Shown here piece by piece: positions 22,609 to 30,235 of a stretch of DNA of 36,370 nucleotides. Location of the stretch: NCBI GenBank assembly GCA_016791105.1, contig JAEUNM010000053.1:1-36370 (forward strand), written 5' to 3'. The translations under genes and the position numbers were made by a program. Source of the DNA: Rhodocyclaceae bacterium (lineage in GTDB: Bacteria; Pseudomonadota; Gammaproteobacteria; Burkholderiales; Rhodocyclaceae). The notes under the pieces were generated by a model, which was not told the DNA's origin, searched no databases, and saw only the letters and a program-made list of their open reading frames with translations. Every line of letters begins with the position of its first letter. The first letter of the stretch is position 1.

Positions 22609-24291
22609 ATGCCGCTCACCGTTCTTGTCGGGCATTCTTCGCAGCAAGGCCCGCGCCCGCGTAATGAAGATTTTGCCGGGGCGGTCACGCCGGAAGGCGC
22701 AACGCTGGAAAACAAGGGCCTGCTGGCCGCGCTGGCCGACGGTGTCGGCGGCCACGCCAATGGTCGCGAAGCCGCCGAATATACGGTGCGCGGCCTGCTG
22801 ACCGATTATTACGCCACGCCGGAAACCTGGAGCATCGCGCAGTCGGTCGATACCGTCATGGGCGCGCTGAACCGCTGGCTCATGACCCACGCGCGCCGCA
22901 CGCGCGAAGCGGCCGGCATGGCCACCACCCTGTCGGCCCTCATCCTGCGCGGCCGCCGCTGGTATTGCGCCCACGTCGGCGATTCGCGCATTTACCTGCT
23001 GCGCGACGGCAAATTGCTGCGCCTCACCGAGGACCACGTGTGGGAGCACCCGGAACTCAATAACGTTCTGCGCCGCGCGGTCGGGCTGGACCATCATTTC
23101 GTGCTGGACCACACCGAAGGCGAACTCGAAAAGGGCGACCGCTTCTTGCTGGTAAGTGACGGCGTGTGGGCCACGCTGGACCACAACCTCATGCTGTCCT
23201 TGCTCGCCACCGGCGAAGACGCCGAAGAGTGCGCCGCAAAAATCGCGCTGGAAGCCATCAAACACGGCTCCAACGACAATAGTTCGGCACTGGTGCTCAT
23301 CGTGAATGACGTGCCGGCGCCCAAATTGCGTGACACGCTGGAACAATTGCGCCGCCTGCCCGTGCCGCCGCGCCTGAAGCCGCAGCAGGAACTGGACGGC
23401 CTGGTAGTGGAAGAACTGCTGCATGAATCGCGCGTCACCCTGCTCTACCGCGTGCGCGAAAAAGTGAGCAAGCGCGAACTGGTACTGAAAACCCTGCTGC
23501 CGGAAGTGAGCGACGAAGATTCAACGCGCGCGCTGGCGCACGAAGAATGGCTGGCGCGCCGCGTGTCGGCACGGAATTTCCCGCAGGTAGTACAAAACTC
23601 GCAGCGCTCCCACCTGTATTACCTGATGACCTGGCACGCCGGCTCATCGCTCAAGGCCTGGCTCAATCAGGGCCAGGTATTTACGCCCACCGAAGCCGCC
23701 GACCTGATATTGCGCACCTTGCAAGGTCTGGCCGTATTGCACCGGCTGGGCATCGTGCATCGCGACATCAAGCCGGACAATCTGCACCTCGATAGCAAGG
23801 GGCAGTTGCGCATACTCGATCTGGGCGTGGCGGCTTCCGACGGCCTGAGCCTGTCCGAAATCAATAATCCCGGCACGCCCTCGTACATGGCACCGGAACT
23901 ATTCGAAGGCCAGCCCTGTACCGAACAGACCGATCTTTACGCCGTCGGCGTCACGTTGTACGAATTGCTCACACGCAAATACCCGTATGGCGAAATCGAG
24001 CCCTTCCAGCGCCCGAAATTTGGCGACCCGATTTCGCCCATGCGCTACCGGCCGGATTTGCCCGGCTGGCTGGAAGCCGTCATCCTGAAAGCCTGCGCGC
24101 GCCGCCCGCAGGACCGCTTCGAAGCCGCGGAAGAATTCATCCTGGCGCTGGAGCGCGGCGCCGCGCGGCCGCTTGCGGTACGCCGCCGTTCGCCGCTGGC
24201 GGAACGCAATCCACGCCTGGTGCTGAAGGTGATTTGCGTAATTTCCATCGTGCTGAATCTGGTGCTGGCGTTCGCGCTCTATACGCGCTGA
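22609..24291 (+). CDS. Fused PP2C phosphatase and Ser/Thr protein kinase
   Basis: A 560-residue two-domain signalling protein. Residues 1-235 are a PP2C-type phosphatase: RNED (18-21), ADGVGGH (43-49), VGDSR (123-127), SDGVW (183-187) and D223 give the metal-binding aspartates. Residues about 265-515 are a Hanks-type kinase: lysine K294 (ELVLKTL), E313, catalytic loop HRDIKPDN (384-391), DLG instead of DFG (404-406), GTPSYMAPE (422-430) and the TDLYAVGVTLYELL helix. The usual glycine-rich loop is not evident (LLHESRVTLLYRV). A basic stretch and one C-terminal membrane helix (about 539-557) anchor it to the inner membrane with both domains in the cytoplasm. A substrate is not apparent from the context. 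Confidence 0.92.
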   Translation: MPLTVLVGHSSQQGPRPRNEDFAGAVTPEGATLENKGLLAALADGVGGHANGREAAEYTVRGLLTDYYATPETWSIAQSVDTVMGALNRWLMTHARRTREAAGMATTLSALILRGRRWYCAHVGDSRIYLLRDGKLLRLTEDHVWEHPELNNVLRRAVGLDHHFVLDHTEGELEKGDRFLLVSDGVWATLDHNLMLSLLATGEDAEECAAKIALEAIKHGSNDNSSALVLIVNDVPAPKLRDTLEQLRRLPVPPRLKPQQELDGLVVEELLHESRVTLLYRVREKVSKRELVLKTLLPEVSDEDSTRALAHEEWLARRVSARNFPQVVQNSQRSHLYYLMTWHAGSSLKAWLNQGQVFTPTEAADLILRTLQGLAVLHRLGIVHRDIKPDNLHLDSKGQLRILDLGVAASDGLSLSEINNPGTPSYMAPELFEGQPCTEQTDLYAVGVTLYELLTRKYPYGEIEPFQRPKFGDPISPMRYRPDLPGWLEAVILKACARRPQDRFEAAEEFILALERGAARPLAVRRRSPLAERNPRLVLKVICVISIVLNLVLAFALYTR

Positions 24292-24444
24292 GCGCGCGTC
24301 GCGTGGGACAGACATAAAAAGCTTCATGAATTCACGGGCTTACTTTCCGCCCTTGACGGGCTGTCGCAATCCGGCGACGCCTGCGCCGCCCACCCGCCCC
24401 GCCGAATCGATGTAAGCCATTGAATTTAAATAAAAACAGATTCA

Positions 24445-24460
24445 TGGCACGGCGATTGCT
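24445..24460 (+). promoter_or_regulatory. Sigma-54 (RpoN) promoter of the lipoprotein gene
   Basis: TGGCACG (24445-24451), four bases, then TTGCT (24456-24460) match the -24/-12 consensus TGGCACG-N4-TTGCW with no mismatch; the invariant GG and GC are 10 bp apart. The A/T-rich DNA just upstream suits IHF or activator looping. The start site should be about 12 bp after the GC, near 24471, leaving a leader of about 80 nt before ATG 24554. Confidence 0.8.
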
Positions 24461-24488
24461 GGTTACTCTGTGCAAGCCCGTTTTCGTT

Positions 24489-24510
24489 GGCCGCCAGCAG
24501 ATTGGCGGCC
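24489..24510 (+). other. Leader hairpin in the sigma-54 transcript
   Basis: GGCCGCC (24489-24495) and GGCGGCC (24504-24510) form a perfect 7-bp GC stem with an 8-nt loop inside the predicted untranslated leader, about 43 nt before the lipoprotein ATG. It may stabilise the messenger or be post-transcriptionally regulated; no known RNA family is recognised. Confidence 0.45.
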
Positions 24511-24553
24511 GGGGGCACCCGCCCCGACGTGGCCTACACAGGAGTACGTCAAA

Positions 24554-24763
24554 ATGTCCAACAAGCCCAAACTGTTTGCAGCAATCCTCGCCGCCCTGTC
24601 GCTCAGCGCCTGTGCCGGCATGAGCCAGCGTGACGCCAACACCATCACCGGGGCCGCGATTGGCGGCATAGCCGGTTCAATTCTGACCGGCGGCAGCGGC
24701 GTCGGTACGGTAGGCGGCGCGGCCGTCGGTGGCGTGATCGGCAACCAGATTCGCCGGCGCTGA
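24554..24763 (+). CDS. Glycine-zipper lipoprotein (OsmB-like)
   Basis: A 69-residue precursor with a type II signal peptide: basic start (MSNKPK), hydrophobic core and lipobox LSAC with C20 as the lipidated residue; the mature part is about 50 residues. It is dominated by a glycine zipper (TGAAIGGIAGSILTGG and TVGGAAVGGVIGNQI), as in OsmB and related outer-membrane lipoproteins. AGGAG lies about 9 nt before ATG 24554, which settles the start. It is a single gene under a predicted sigma-54 promoter and followed by a GC hairpin. A role in envelope stress or surface change is inferred from the family. Confidence 0.85.
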   Translation: MSNKPKLFAAILAALSLSACAGMSQRDANTITGAAIGGIAGSILTGGSGVGTVGGAAVGGVIGNQIRRR

Positions 24764-24766
24764 CGC

Positions 24767-24788
24767 GCGCGGGCGCGTGAGCCCGCGC
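24767..24788 (+). terminator. GC hairpin after the lipoprotein gene
   Basis: GCGCGGGC (24767-24774) and GCCCGCGC (24781-24788) form a perfect 8-bp stem with loop GCGTGA, three bases after the stop codon. It lacks a T-run; it could terminate or protect the 3' end. Confidence 0.45.
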
Positions 24789-24942
24789 CCACCGCAGGTC
24801 GTGCGGCCGGCAGCGCAAATCAGGTTGCGCGTAACACCGGCCGCGCCTGCCGCACGATTCACTATCACGCCTGGCACTTTGCCGGCTTGCCAGTTTGCAA
24901 GGGCTGCGCGACACTAGGCCTTTATTCTTCCGGCCGCCACGC

Positions 24943-26451
24943 ATGGACGCCATGCCTCACCCCAGGGGCGCCACGGCGCCCCGCTCGCTCGAAACCCTGC
25001 CCTGGGTAAATTCTTTCGCACGCCTCGCGCCGGCTTTCTATACCCGGCTCGAGCCCTGGCAACTGCCCGATCCCTATCTGGTCTGTGCCAGCGCCGAAGT
25101 TGCCAAGCTGATCGGGTTATCCGCACCGGAAATCGCCCGGCCGGAATTCGTGCAGGCGTTTTGCGGCAACTTGTTGCTTCCCGGCACGGAGCCGCTGGCG
25201 GCGGTGTATTCGGGCCACCAGTTCGGCACCTGGGCCGGACAACTGGGCGATGGCCGTGCCCACCTGCTCGGCGAAGTGCGCGGCACGGGCGGCAATTGGG
25301 AAATCCAGCTCAAGGGCGCCGGCCGCACGCCCTACTCGCGCTTTGCGGACGGGCGTGCGGTATTGCGTTCGTCAATACGCGAATATCTTTGTTCGGAAGC
25401 CATGGCCGGGCTGGGCATAGCCACTACGCGCGCGCTGTGCATCGTCGGCTCGGATGCGCCGGTACAGCGCGAAATGGTGGAAACAGCCGCCGTGGTAACG
25501 CGCGTCGCGCCCAGTTTCGTGCGCTTCGGCTCTTTCGAGCACTGGCGCGCGCGCGGGCGGGTGGACGCATTGCGCGAACTGGCCGACCACGTGATCGATC
25601 GCTTCCGGCCCGAACTGCGCGATGCCGATCAAGCCTATGTGGCGCTGCTGGCCGATGTGTCGCGCCGCACCGGCGAATTGCTGGCACGCTGGATGGGGGT
25701 GGGCTTCATGCACGGCGTCATGAATACCGACAACATGTCGATACTGGGGCTTACCCTCGATTACGGCCCGTTCGGCTTCATGGAAGCGTTCGACGCCAAG
25801 CATATCTGCAATCATTCCGACGACAGCGGCCGCTATGCCTACGCCGCCCAGCCGCATGTTGCGCAATGGAATCTGTACGCGCTGGCGGAAGCCCTGCTGC
25901 CGCTGATCGGCGCTGTCGACGCCGCGCGCGACGCGGTCGACACGCACTTTACGGCGGCCTACAACGAGGGCTTTCTGGCCATCATGCGTGGAAAATTCGG
26001 CTTCACGGCGGCCCTGGCGCGGGACGAGCAATTCATTTCCGACACGCTGAACATGCTGCAATTCCAGCGGCCGGACTTCACCCTGTTTTTCCGCAATCTG
26101 AGCCAGCTTTCCGCGACGGCGCAGGCCGGCGCCGACGCGCCGCTGCGCGACCTGTTCCTCGATCCGAGCCACTGCGATGCCTGGCTGGCCGACTGGCGCG
26201 CGCGGCTGGCACAGGAAGCGTCGCAGGACGCGGCACGCCAGGCGGCCATGAAGAAACTCAACCCCAAATACGTGCTGCGCAACTGGCTGGCCGAAACGGC
26301 GATCCGGAAAGCGCGCGACAAGGATTTTTCCGAAGTCACCCGGCTGCAGGCCTGCCTCGCCCACCCCTACGACGAACAGCCGGAATTTGAAGCTTATGCG
26401 GCTTTGCCGCCGGATTGGGCGAACGGTCTGGCGGTTAGCTGTTCGTCCTGA
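24943..26451 (+). CDS. selO: SelO-family protein adenylyltransferase (YdiU)
   Basis: A 502-residue pseudokinase-fold enzyme that transfers AMP from ATP to Ser/Thr/Tyr of target proteins. Visible hallmarks: SGHQFGTWAGQLGDGRA (90-106), QLKGAGRTPYSRFADGRA with lysine K124, HGVMNTDNMS (257-266) with D263 as catalytic base, and LDYGPFGF with D273 of the metal-binding motif. The protein ends in SCSS, the cysteine version of the C-terminal CxxU found in eukaryotic SelO. The start is uncertain: ATG 24943 or 24952 both fit the N-terminus (SLETLPWVNSF follows soon after), and no clear ribosome-binding site is present. SelO is linked to oxidative stress in E. coli. Confidence 0.92.
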   Translation: MDAMPHPRGATAPRSLETLPWVNSFARLAPAFYTRLEPWQLPDPYLVCASAEVAKLIGLSAPEIARPEFVQAFCGNLLLPGTEPLAAVYSGHQFGTWAGQLGDGRAHLLGEVRGTGGNWEIQLKGAGRTPYSRFADGRAVLRSSIREYLCSEAMAGLGIATTRALCIVGSDAPVQREMVETAAVVTRVAPSFVRFGSFEHWRARGRVDALRELADHVIDRFRPELRDADQAYVALLADVSRRTGELLARWMGVGFMHGVMNTDNMSILGLTLDYGPFGFMEAFDAKHICNHSDDSGRYAYAAQPHVAQWNLYALAEALLPLIGAVDAARDAVDTHFTAAYNEGFLAIMRGKFGFTAALARDEQFISDTLNMLQFQRPDFTLFFRNLSQLSATAQAGADAPLRDLFLDPSHCDAWLADWRARLAQEASQDAARQAAMKKLNPKYVLRNWLAETAIRKARDKDFSEVTRLQACLAHPYDEQPEFEAYAALPPDWANGLAVSCSS

Positions 26452-27085
26452 TCCGCCTGCGCCGGGCGACGCTGCGACGGGCCCGTAGTGCATCGACGGA
26501 GAAAAATTGCCGCACGCGCGCAAGCGCCATACAGGCCGCGAAACCGCGCAGGCGTCATGCCAGCGGGGTTAGCCTCGGCGGGACTTCGCTGCAGCGCAAC
26601 AAAACTTTGCGAGCGACCGGCCACCCGTGCAATGTAGCGGCAGGTCATCGGCCGTCACACTGTCGCCGGTAGACGACAGCCTGCCCTGTCACGCGCCCGC
26701 TGGCCGCGGCAGTAAGCCCGTAGACCGGCCCATGGCCAGTGCCGCCAGCCGTATCCGGGCACAGGCCGGGGCAGGCCTATCGGCCCTACCCGAGCTGCGC
26801 AACCGGCCCGCACCGCGCTGCTCGAAAATTCCACCCGTCCCGCCTCACCCAGTCGCCGCAAGGCGAACGCCGCATCGAGCAAGCTTGAGCCTGTGCCTCC
26901 TGCCGCAGCCTGGGCTTTACCCGCCTGTCGTCCCAGAGCGACGCCCGGCCGGCGTTTTTCGGCCCTGCCGAACACCGCAAACTGCCGATCGCATGCGGCG
27001 AGGCCGAATCCGGCGAGGGCACGATCCTTGCGTACCGCCGCCTCAGGCGCAACCGCGTCGGATTTTCAACATGGAAGGGAAGCTC
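26452..27085. other. 634-bp spacer before the bactofilin gene
   Basis: I see no credible gene. The frame in phase with the bactofilin is open from 26627, but its translation is arginine/proline-rich with no start site, and the reverse-strand frames look the same. No terminator with a T-run follows selO. GCAGCGCAACA at about 26591 is an imperfect PhbF/PhaR-like half. The bactofilin promoter must lie in this stretch but is not obvious. Confidence 0.45.
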
Positions 27086-27754
27086 ATGCTCAGCAAGCAA
27101 AATTTGTTCGGAAAACGTGAAGACGCGCTGGCCCCGGCCGTCAGCAGCAACTCGAGCGGAAATTCCGCCGCGACGGGACTACCGGCCAGTCAGACCGGTA
27201 CCGCCACGAGTACACCGTCCACGCCGGCGACTCCGCCACGCAGCGGCACAGGAATCGGCACGGCGAACGGGAAAATCGGTGCTGAGTCTGGCTCCAGTTC
27301 CGCGGCCGGACTGCCACCCGCGACGACCGGCAGCGAAGAGGTGGTGGCAAAAAACCGCCTCATCGTCGGTCCCGACGTCAAACTCAAAGGCGCGGAAATT
27401 CTGGACTGCGACACCCTGGTCGTGGAAGGCCGCGTCGAAGCATCCATGGATAGCCGCGCACTGCAAATTTCCGAACACGGCTCGTTCAACGGCAAGGTGA
27501 GCATAGACATCGCGGAAATTCGCGGCGTGTTCGAGGGCGACCTCACCGCGCGCAGCCTGCTGGTAATCCACGCCTGTGGCCGCGTGAGCGGAAAAATCCG
27601 CTATGGCAAGCTGTCGGTCGAACAGGGCGGGGAATTGTCGGGCGATATACAGGCCCTGTCCGCGCGCGATGCGCCCGCCGCCAGCGGCAGCACGCGGCCC
27701 CAGCTCACCGAAGCACCGAAAGTGATACGTTCCGGCGAAAGCGTGTCGACCTGA
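27086..27754 (+). CDS. Bactofilin (polymer-forming cytoskeletal protein)
   Basis: A 222-residue protein. Residues about 90-192 form the right-handed beta-helix bactofilin domain with its repeating pattern (LIVGPDVKLKGAEILDC, TLVVEGRVEASM, GSFNGKVSI, RGVFEGDLTA, GRVSGKIRYGKLSVEQGGELSGDI). Residues 11-88 are a Ser/Thr/Pro/Gly-rich, probably disordered region, longer than in many family members; the short C-terminal tail is also unstructured. Bactofilins polymerise without nucleotides into membrane-associated filaments that organise cell shape or wall enzymes. ATG 27086 has GAAGGGAAG just upstream; ATG 27071 is the alternative. No M23 peptidase gene, a frequent partner, is adjacent. Confidence 0.92.
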   Translation: MLSKQNLFGKREDALAPAVSSNSSGNSAATGLPASQTGTATSTPSTPATPPRSGTGIGTANGKIGAESGSSSAAGLPPATTGSEEVVAKNRLIVGPDVKLKGAEILDCDTLVVEGRVEASMDSRALQISEHGSFNGKVSIDIAEIRGVFEGDLTARSLLVIHACGRVSGKIRYGKLSVEQGGELSGDIQALSARDAPAASGSTRPQLTEAPKVIRSGESVST

Positions 27755-27907
27755 AGCCGTAACCGGCATGGCGCGGCGCGGGCACCGCTCGCGGCAAGCG
27801 TGCCGGCCTAGTCTGTGCGGCCGATGTTCGGCATAGCCAGCGGCGCTAGGCTCGAATGAGGCGTGGCACGAGGCGTGCCGCGCCACAACCGGCCGGAACC
27901 GAAAGTC

Positions 27908-28450
27908 ATGCTCGCTGAAGCTTGCGCAAGTCGCGCCGCCCATACCTCACTGGCGCCGCAAATCCCCACAGACGCGGAACATTCACGCGGCCCGTGGTTT
28001 TTCGCCACAGCCCCGCACACGCTGGCGCTGCTGTCGCTGGCAACCGCGAATACCTACATCGTCTATTGGTTCTACCGCAATTGGCGCAGCTTGCCCGGCA
28101 CCCGGCTCGGACGCGGCGCGGCACTGTTTGCAGCGCTGTGCTACCCCGTCAGTGCGCCGCTACTGTTCCGTCACGTCGCCGCAGCGGGCGGCCGGCCGCC
28201 CATGTGGCGGGTTTGCGCCTCCAGCCTTGCGCTGCTCTGGTTGGCGACCTATCTGCCGCAGCCCTGGTGGCTGCTATCGGGCCTGAGTTTTTTGCCGCTG
28301 CTTCCCGTCCAGGCTGCCATCAATCGCCTGCAAACGGGCCGCGCGGTTCTGCACGAGGGCTTCACCGCCGGTAGCCTGATCGCTTTGCTGGCAGGCGCCT
28401 GCCTGTGGGCAGCCGCGCTGATGGGTCTGGCGGGCGCCGCGCTATCCTGA
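27908..28450 (+). CDS. Small integral membrane protein, unknown function
   Basis: A 180-residue protein with about four membrane helices: TLALLSLATANTYIVYWFY, GAALFAALCYPVSAPLLF, VCASSLALLWLATYL with the following LLSGLSFLPLLPV, and SLIALLAGACLWAAALMGLAG. The segment TYIVYWFYRNWRSL, followed by a C-Y-P motif, resembles a common family of bacterial membrane proteins (YWFYKNW motif, DUF4234-like) of unknown role. ATG 27908 is preferred; GTG 27863 is an alternative. It is convergent with the GST gene, 7 bp away. Confidence 0.65.
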   Translation: MLAEACASRAAHTSLAPQIPTDAEHSRGPWFFATAPHTLALLSLATANTYIVYWFYRNWRSLPGTRLGRGAALFAALCYPVSAPLLFRHVAAAGGRPPMWRVCASSLALLWLATYLPQPWWLLSGLSFLPLLPVQAAINRLQTGRAVLHEGFTAGSLIALLAGACLWAAALMGLAGAALS

Positions 28451-28457
28451 GGCGGAT

Positions 28458-29156
28458 TCAGGCCCAGTAGCGCGCGCGCATGCGCTCGTAGTACGCCACC
28501 AGATTGGCGTGGCGCTGGGCATGGCGCTTGAGCGGCATATCCAGCGGCACCGCAATCAGGTTGGCAAGAAATCCGTAAGCACAGGCATCAACCGAACTTG
28601 GCTGTTCGCCCAGCATGTAGCTGGACTGGCCCAGCAGCGCCGCAACCGCATCCAGATCGGCAATGCCAAGCTGCACGATTTCATCCTCGGTATGCCGGCC
28701 TATGCCCTGCATGGTGAGCTGGCGCAGTATGGTGCGGCGCGCCACGCGCGGCACGATCCACGCCAGCGGCGGCTTCAGCGCGCCAAAAAACGCGACACGC
28801 GTGAGCGCCCAGCCGGCCTCGGTAGACCAGCGGAAATACACCACGCACCAGTACAGATGCTCTTCCAGCAGGCGCCGCAGCAGCAGGCCGGTGGCCGCCT
28901 GTTGCGCGGTCAAGCCGACATCGAGCACGTCGCCATAGGTTTTTTTGAGGTAGTCGATCGCCAGCCCGGAATCCGCAACGATGCGGCCGCCGTCGTCGAT
29001 ATAGGGCAATTTGCCTTTCGGCGCTTTATGCAGGTCCAGCGTATAGCGGTTTTCGTAGGGCAGGCCGGCCATGCGCAGGTAAGTTTCCAGTTTGAGGCAG
29101 AACGGACTGGCATTGGGCAGGCCCAGCGCAGGCGGAAACTGGAACAGCCTCATCAT
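28458..29156 (-). CDS. Glutathione S-transferase family protein, metaxin/FAXC-like
   Basis: A 232-residue cytoplasmic protein with an N-terminal thioredoxin-fold domain (LFQFPPALGLPNASPFCLKL, then GKLPYIDDGGRIVADSGLAIDYL) and a C-terminal helical GST domain (about 90-232, with SSVDACAYGFL). The P-N-x-S-P-F-C-x-K-x-E-x-x-L-R pattern is that of the metaxin / 'failed axon connections' branch rather than classical detoxifying GSTs. ATG 29156 is chosen, with AAAGGA 6 nt upstream; ATG 29162 overlaps that site. It is encoded 67 bp downstream of the LysR gene on the same strand, possibly co-transcribed. No substrate is known. Confidence 0.85.
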   Translation of the reverse strand: MMRLFQFPPALGLPNASPFCLKLETYLRMAGLPYENRYTLDLHKAPKGKLPYIDDGGRIVADSGLAIDYLKKTYGDVLDVGLTAQQAATGLLLRRLLEEHLYWCVVYFRWSTEAGWALTRVAFFGALKPPLAWIVPRVARRTILRQLTMQGIGRHTEDEIVQLGIADLDAVAALLGQSSYMLGEQPSSVDACAYGFLANLIAVPLDMPLKRHAQRHANLVAYYERMRARYWA

Positions 29157-29223
29157 GTTCATTCCTTTTCGTGCTGTGCGCGCATTTTTCGATGATAGCG
29201 AGGCCCCGCCCGGAGTGCACGCC

Positions 29224-30138
29224 TCAAGCCAGATGGGCGCCCCAGTAGGATCGGTCGGCATAGCTGTTCTTGAGGCATTCCAGCAGCAGGCGCACGCGCA
29301 GCGCGAGATGGCGGCGCTGCGGAAATAGCGCGTAGATGCCTATGGCCGGCGCGGCGTAGTCATCCAGCAGGCGCACCAGGCGCCCGGCGCGCAGGTCATC
29401 GCCCACCTCCCACATCGAGCGCCAGGCAATTCCGCGCCCTTCCAGCGCCCAGGCGTGCAGAACCGCGCCGTCGTTACAGCGCAATTTGCCCTGCACGCGC
29501 AGCCACTGGTGCTGGCCGTCGATCACGAAATGCCAGCCGCGCGCCTGCGGCCCCTCTGACCCCAGGGCCAGGCATTCATGCCGCAGCAAATCGTCCGGGC
29601 GTTGCGGCAGGCCGGCACGCGCAACATAGGCCGGGCTGGCCACCACCACCCGCTCCTGATCGCCCAATTTCAGGCTGGCCAGGCTGGAATCTGCCAATTC
29701 CCCCAAACGCACCACGCAATCGAAACCTTCATTGACCAGATCGACCACCCGGTCGGACAGGTCCAGCGTAATGCTCACTTCCGGATTGGCCGACTGAAAG
29801 CGCGCCACCAGCGGCGCGACGTGACGGCGGCCGAAGCCGGCCGGGGCGGACATTTTGATGTGGCCGCTGGCTTTTACGCCGCCCAGGGACACCGCCGCCT
29901 GGGCATTGGCCAAATCATTCAGTATGCGCTGGCAGTCTTCCAGAAAAGCGGTGCCTTCGGAAGTGAGCGACAGTCGGCGCGTGGTGCGCACCAGCAATTT
30001 CACCCCCAGACGTTCTTCCAGCGCATCCAGCCGGCGGCCGATCACGGCGGGCTGCACGCCTTCGATTTTCGCGGCGGCCGACAAACTGCCGCGCTGCATC
30101 ACCGCGACGAATGTTTCGATCTGCTTGAACTGGTTCAC
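29224..30138 (-). CDS. LysR-family transcriptional regulator
   Basis: A 304-residue regulator with an N-terminal winged helix-turn-helix (about 4-62: FKQIETFVAVMQRGSLSAAA ... RRLDALEERLGVKLLVRTTRRLSLT) and a periplasmic-binding-protein-like effector domain from about residue 90. It is divergent from the haloacid dehalogenase gene with 97 bp between the start codons, the classical LysR arrangement, so it probably controls that operon and itself in response to a small organic acid. The effector is not known. Confidence 0.93.
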   Translation of the reverse strand: MNQFKQIETFVAVMQRGSLSAAAKIEGVQPAVIGRRLDALEERLGVKLLVRTTRRLSLTSEGTAFLEDCQRILNDLANAQAAVSLGGVKASGHIKMSAPAGFGRRHVAPLVARFQSANPEVSITLDLSDRVVDLVNEGFDCVVRLGELADSSLASLKLGDQERVVVASPAYVARAGLPQRPDDLLRHECLALGSEGPQARGWHFVIDGQHQWLRVQGKLRCNDGAVLHAWALEGRGIAWRSMWEVGDDLRAGRLVRLLDDYAAPAIGIYALFPQRRHLALRVRLLLECLKNSYADRSYWGAHLA

Positions 30139-30235
30139 TTGATACCAAAAGTAAAGAATGAATTGAATTTAACGATAATTATGATTTTTGAAATCTGCAA
30201 TAGAATGTTTTCTTCCCACCGAGCAAAGGATCGCC
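30139..30235. promoter_or_regulatory. Divergent LysR/dehalogenase promoter region
   Basis: The 97-bp gap is strongly A/T-rich compared with the rest of the window. It contains the palindrome ATAATTAT at 30175-30182. Divergent promoters and a LysR binding site are expected here; I could not fix an unambiguous T-N11-A operator. Confidence 0.4.

Noticed and set aside
24872..24886. Second sigma-54-like site upstream of selO
   Set aside because: GG and GC are 10 bp apart, but the -12 part reads CGGC instead of TTGC; too weak next to the perfect site at 24445.
26627..27085. 153 extra codons in frame before the bactofilin start
   Set aside because: Arginine/proline-rich translation without ribosome-binding site; the ATG at 27086 has a good site and gives the normal protein.
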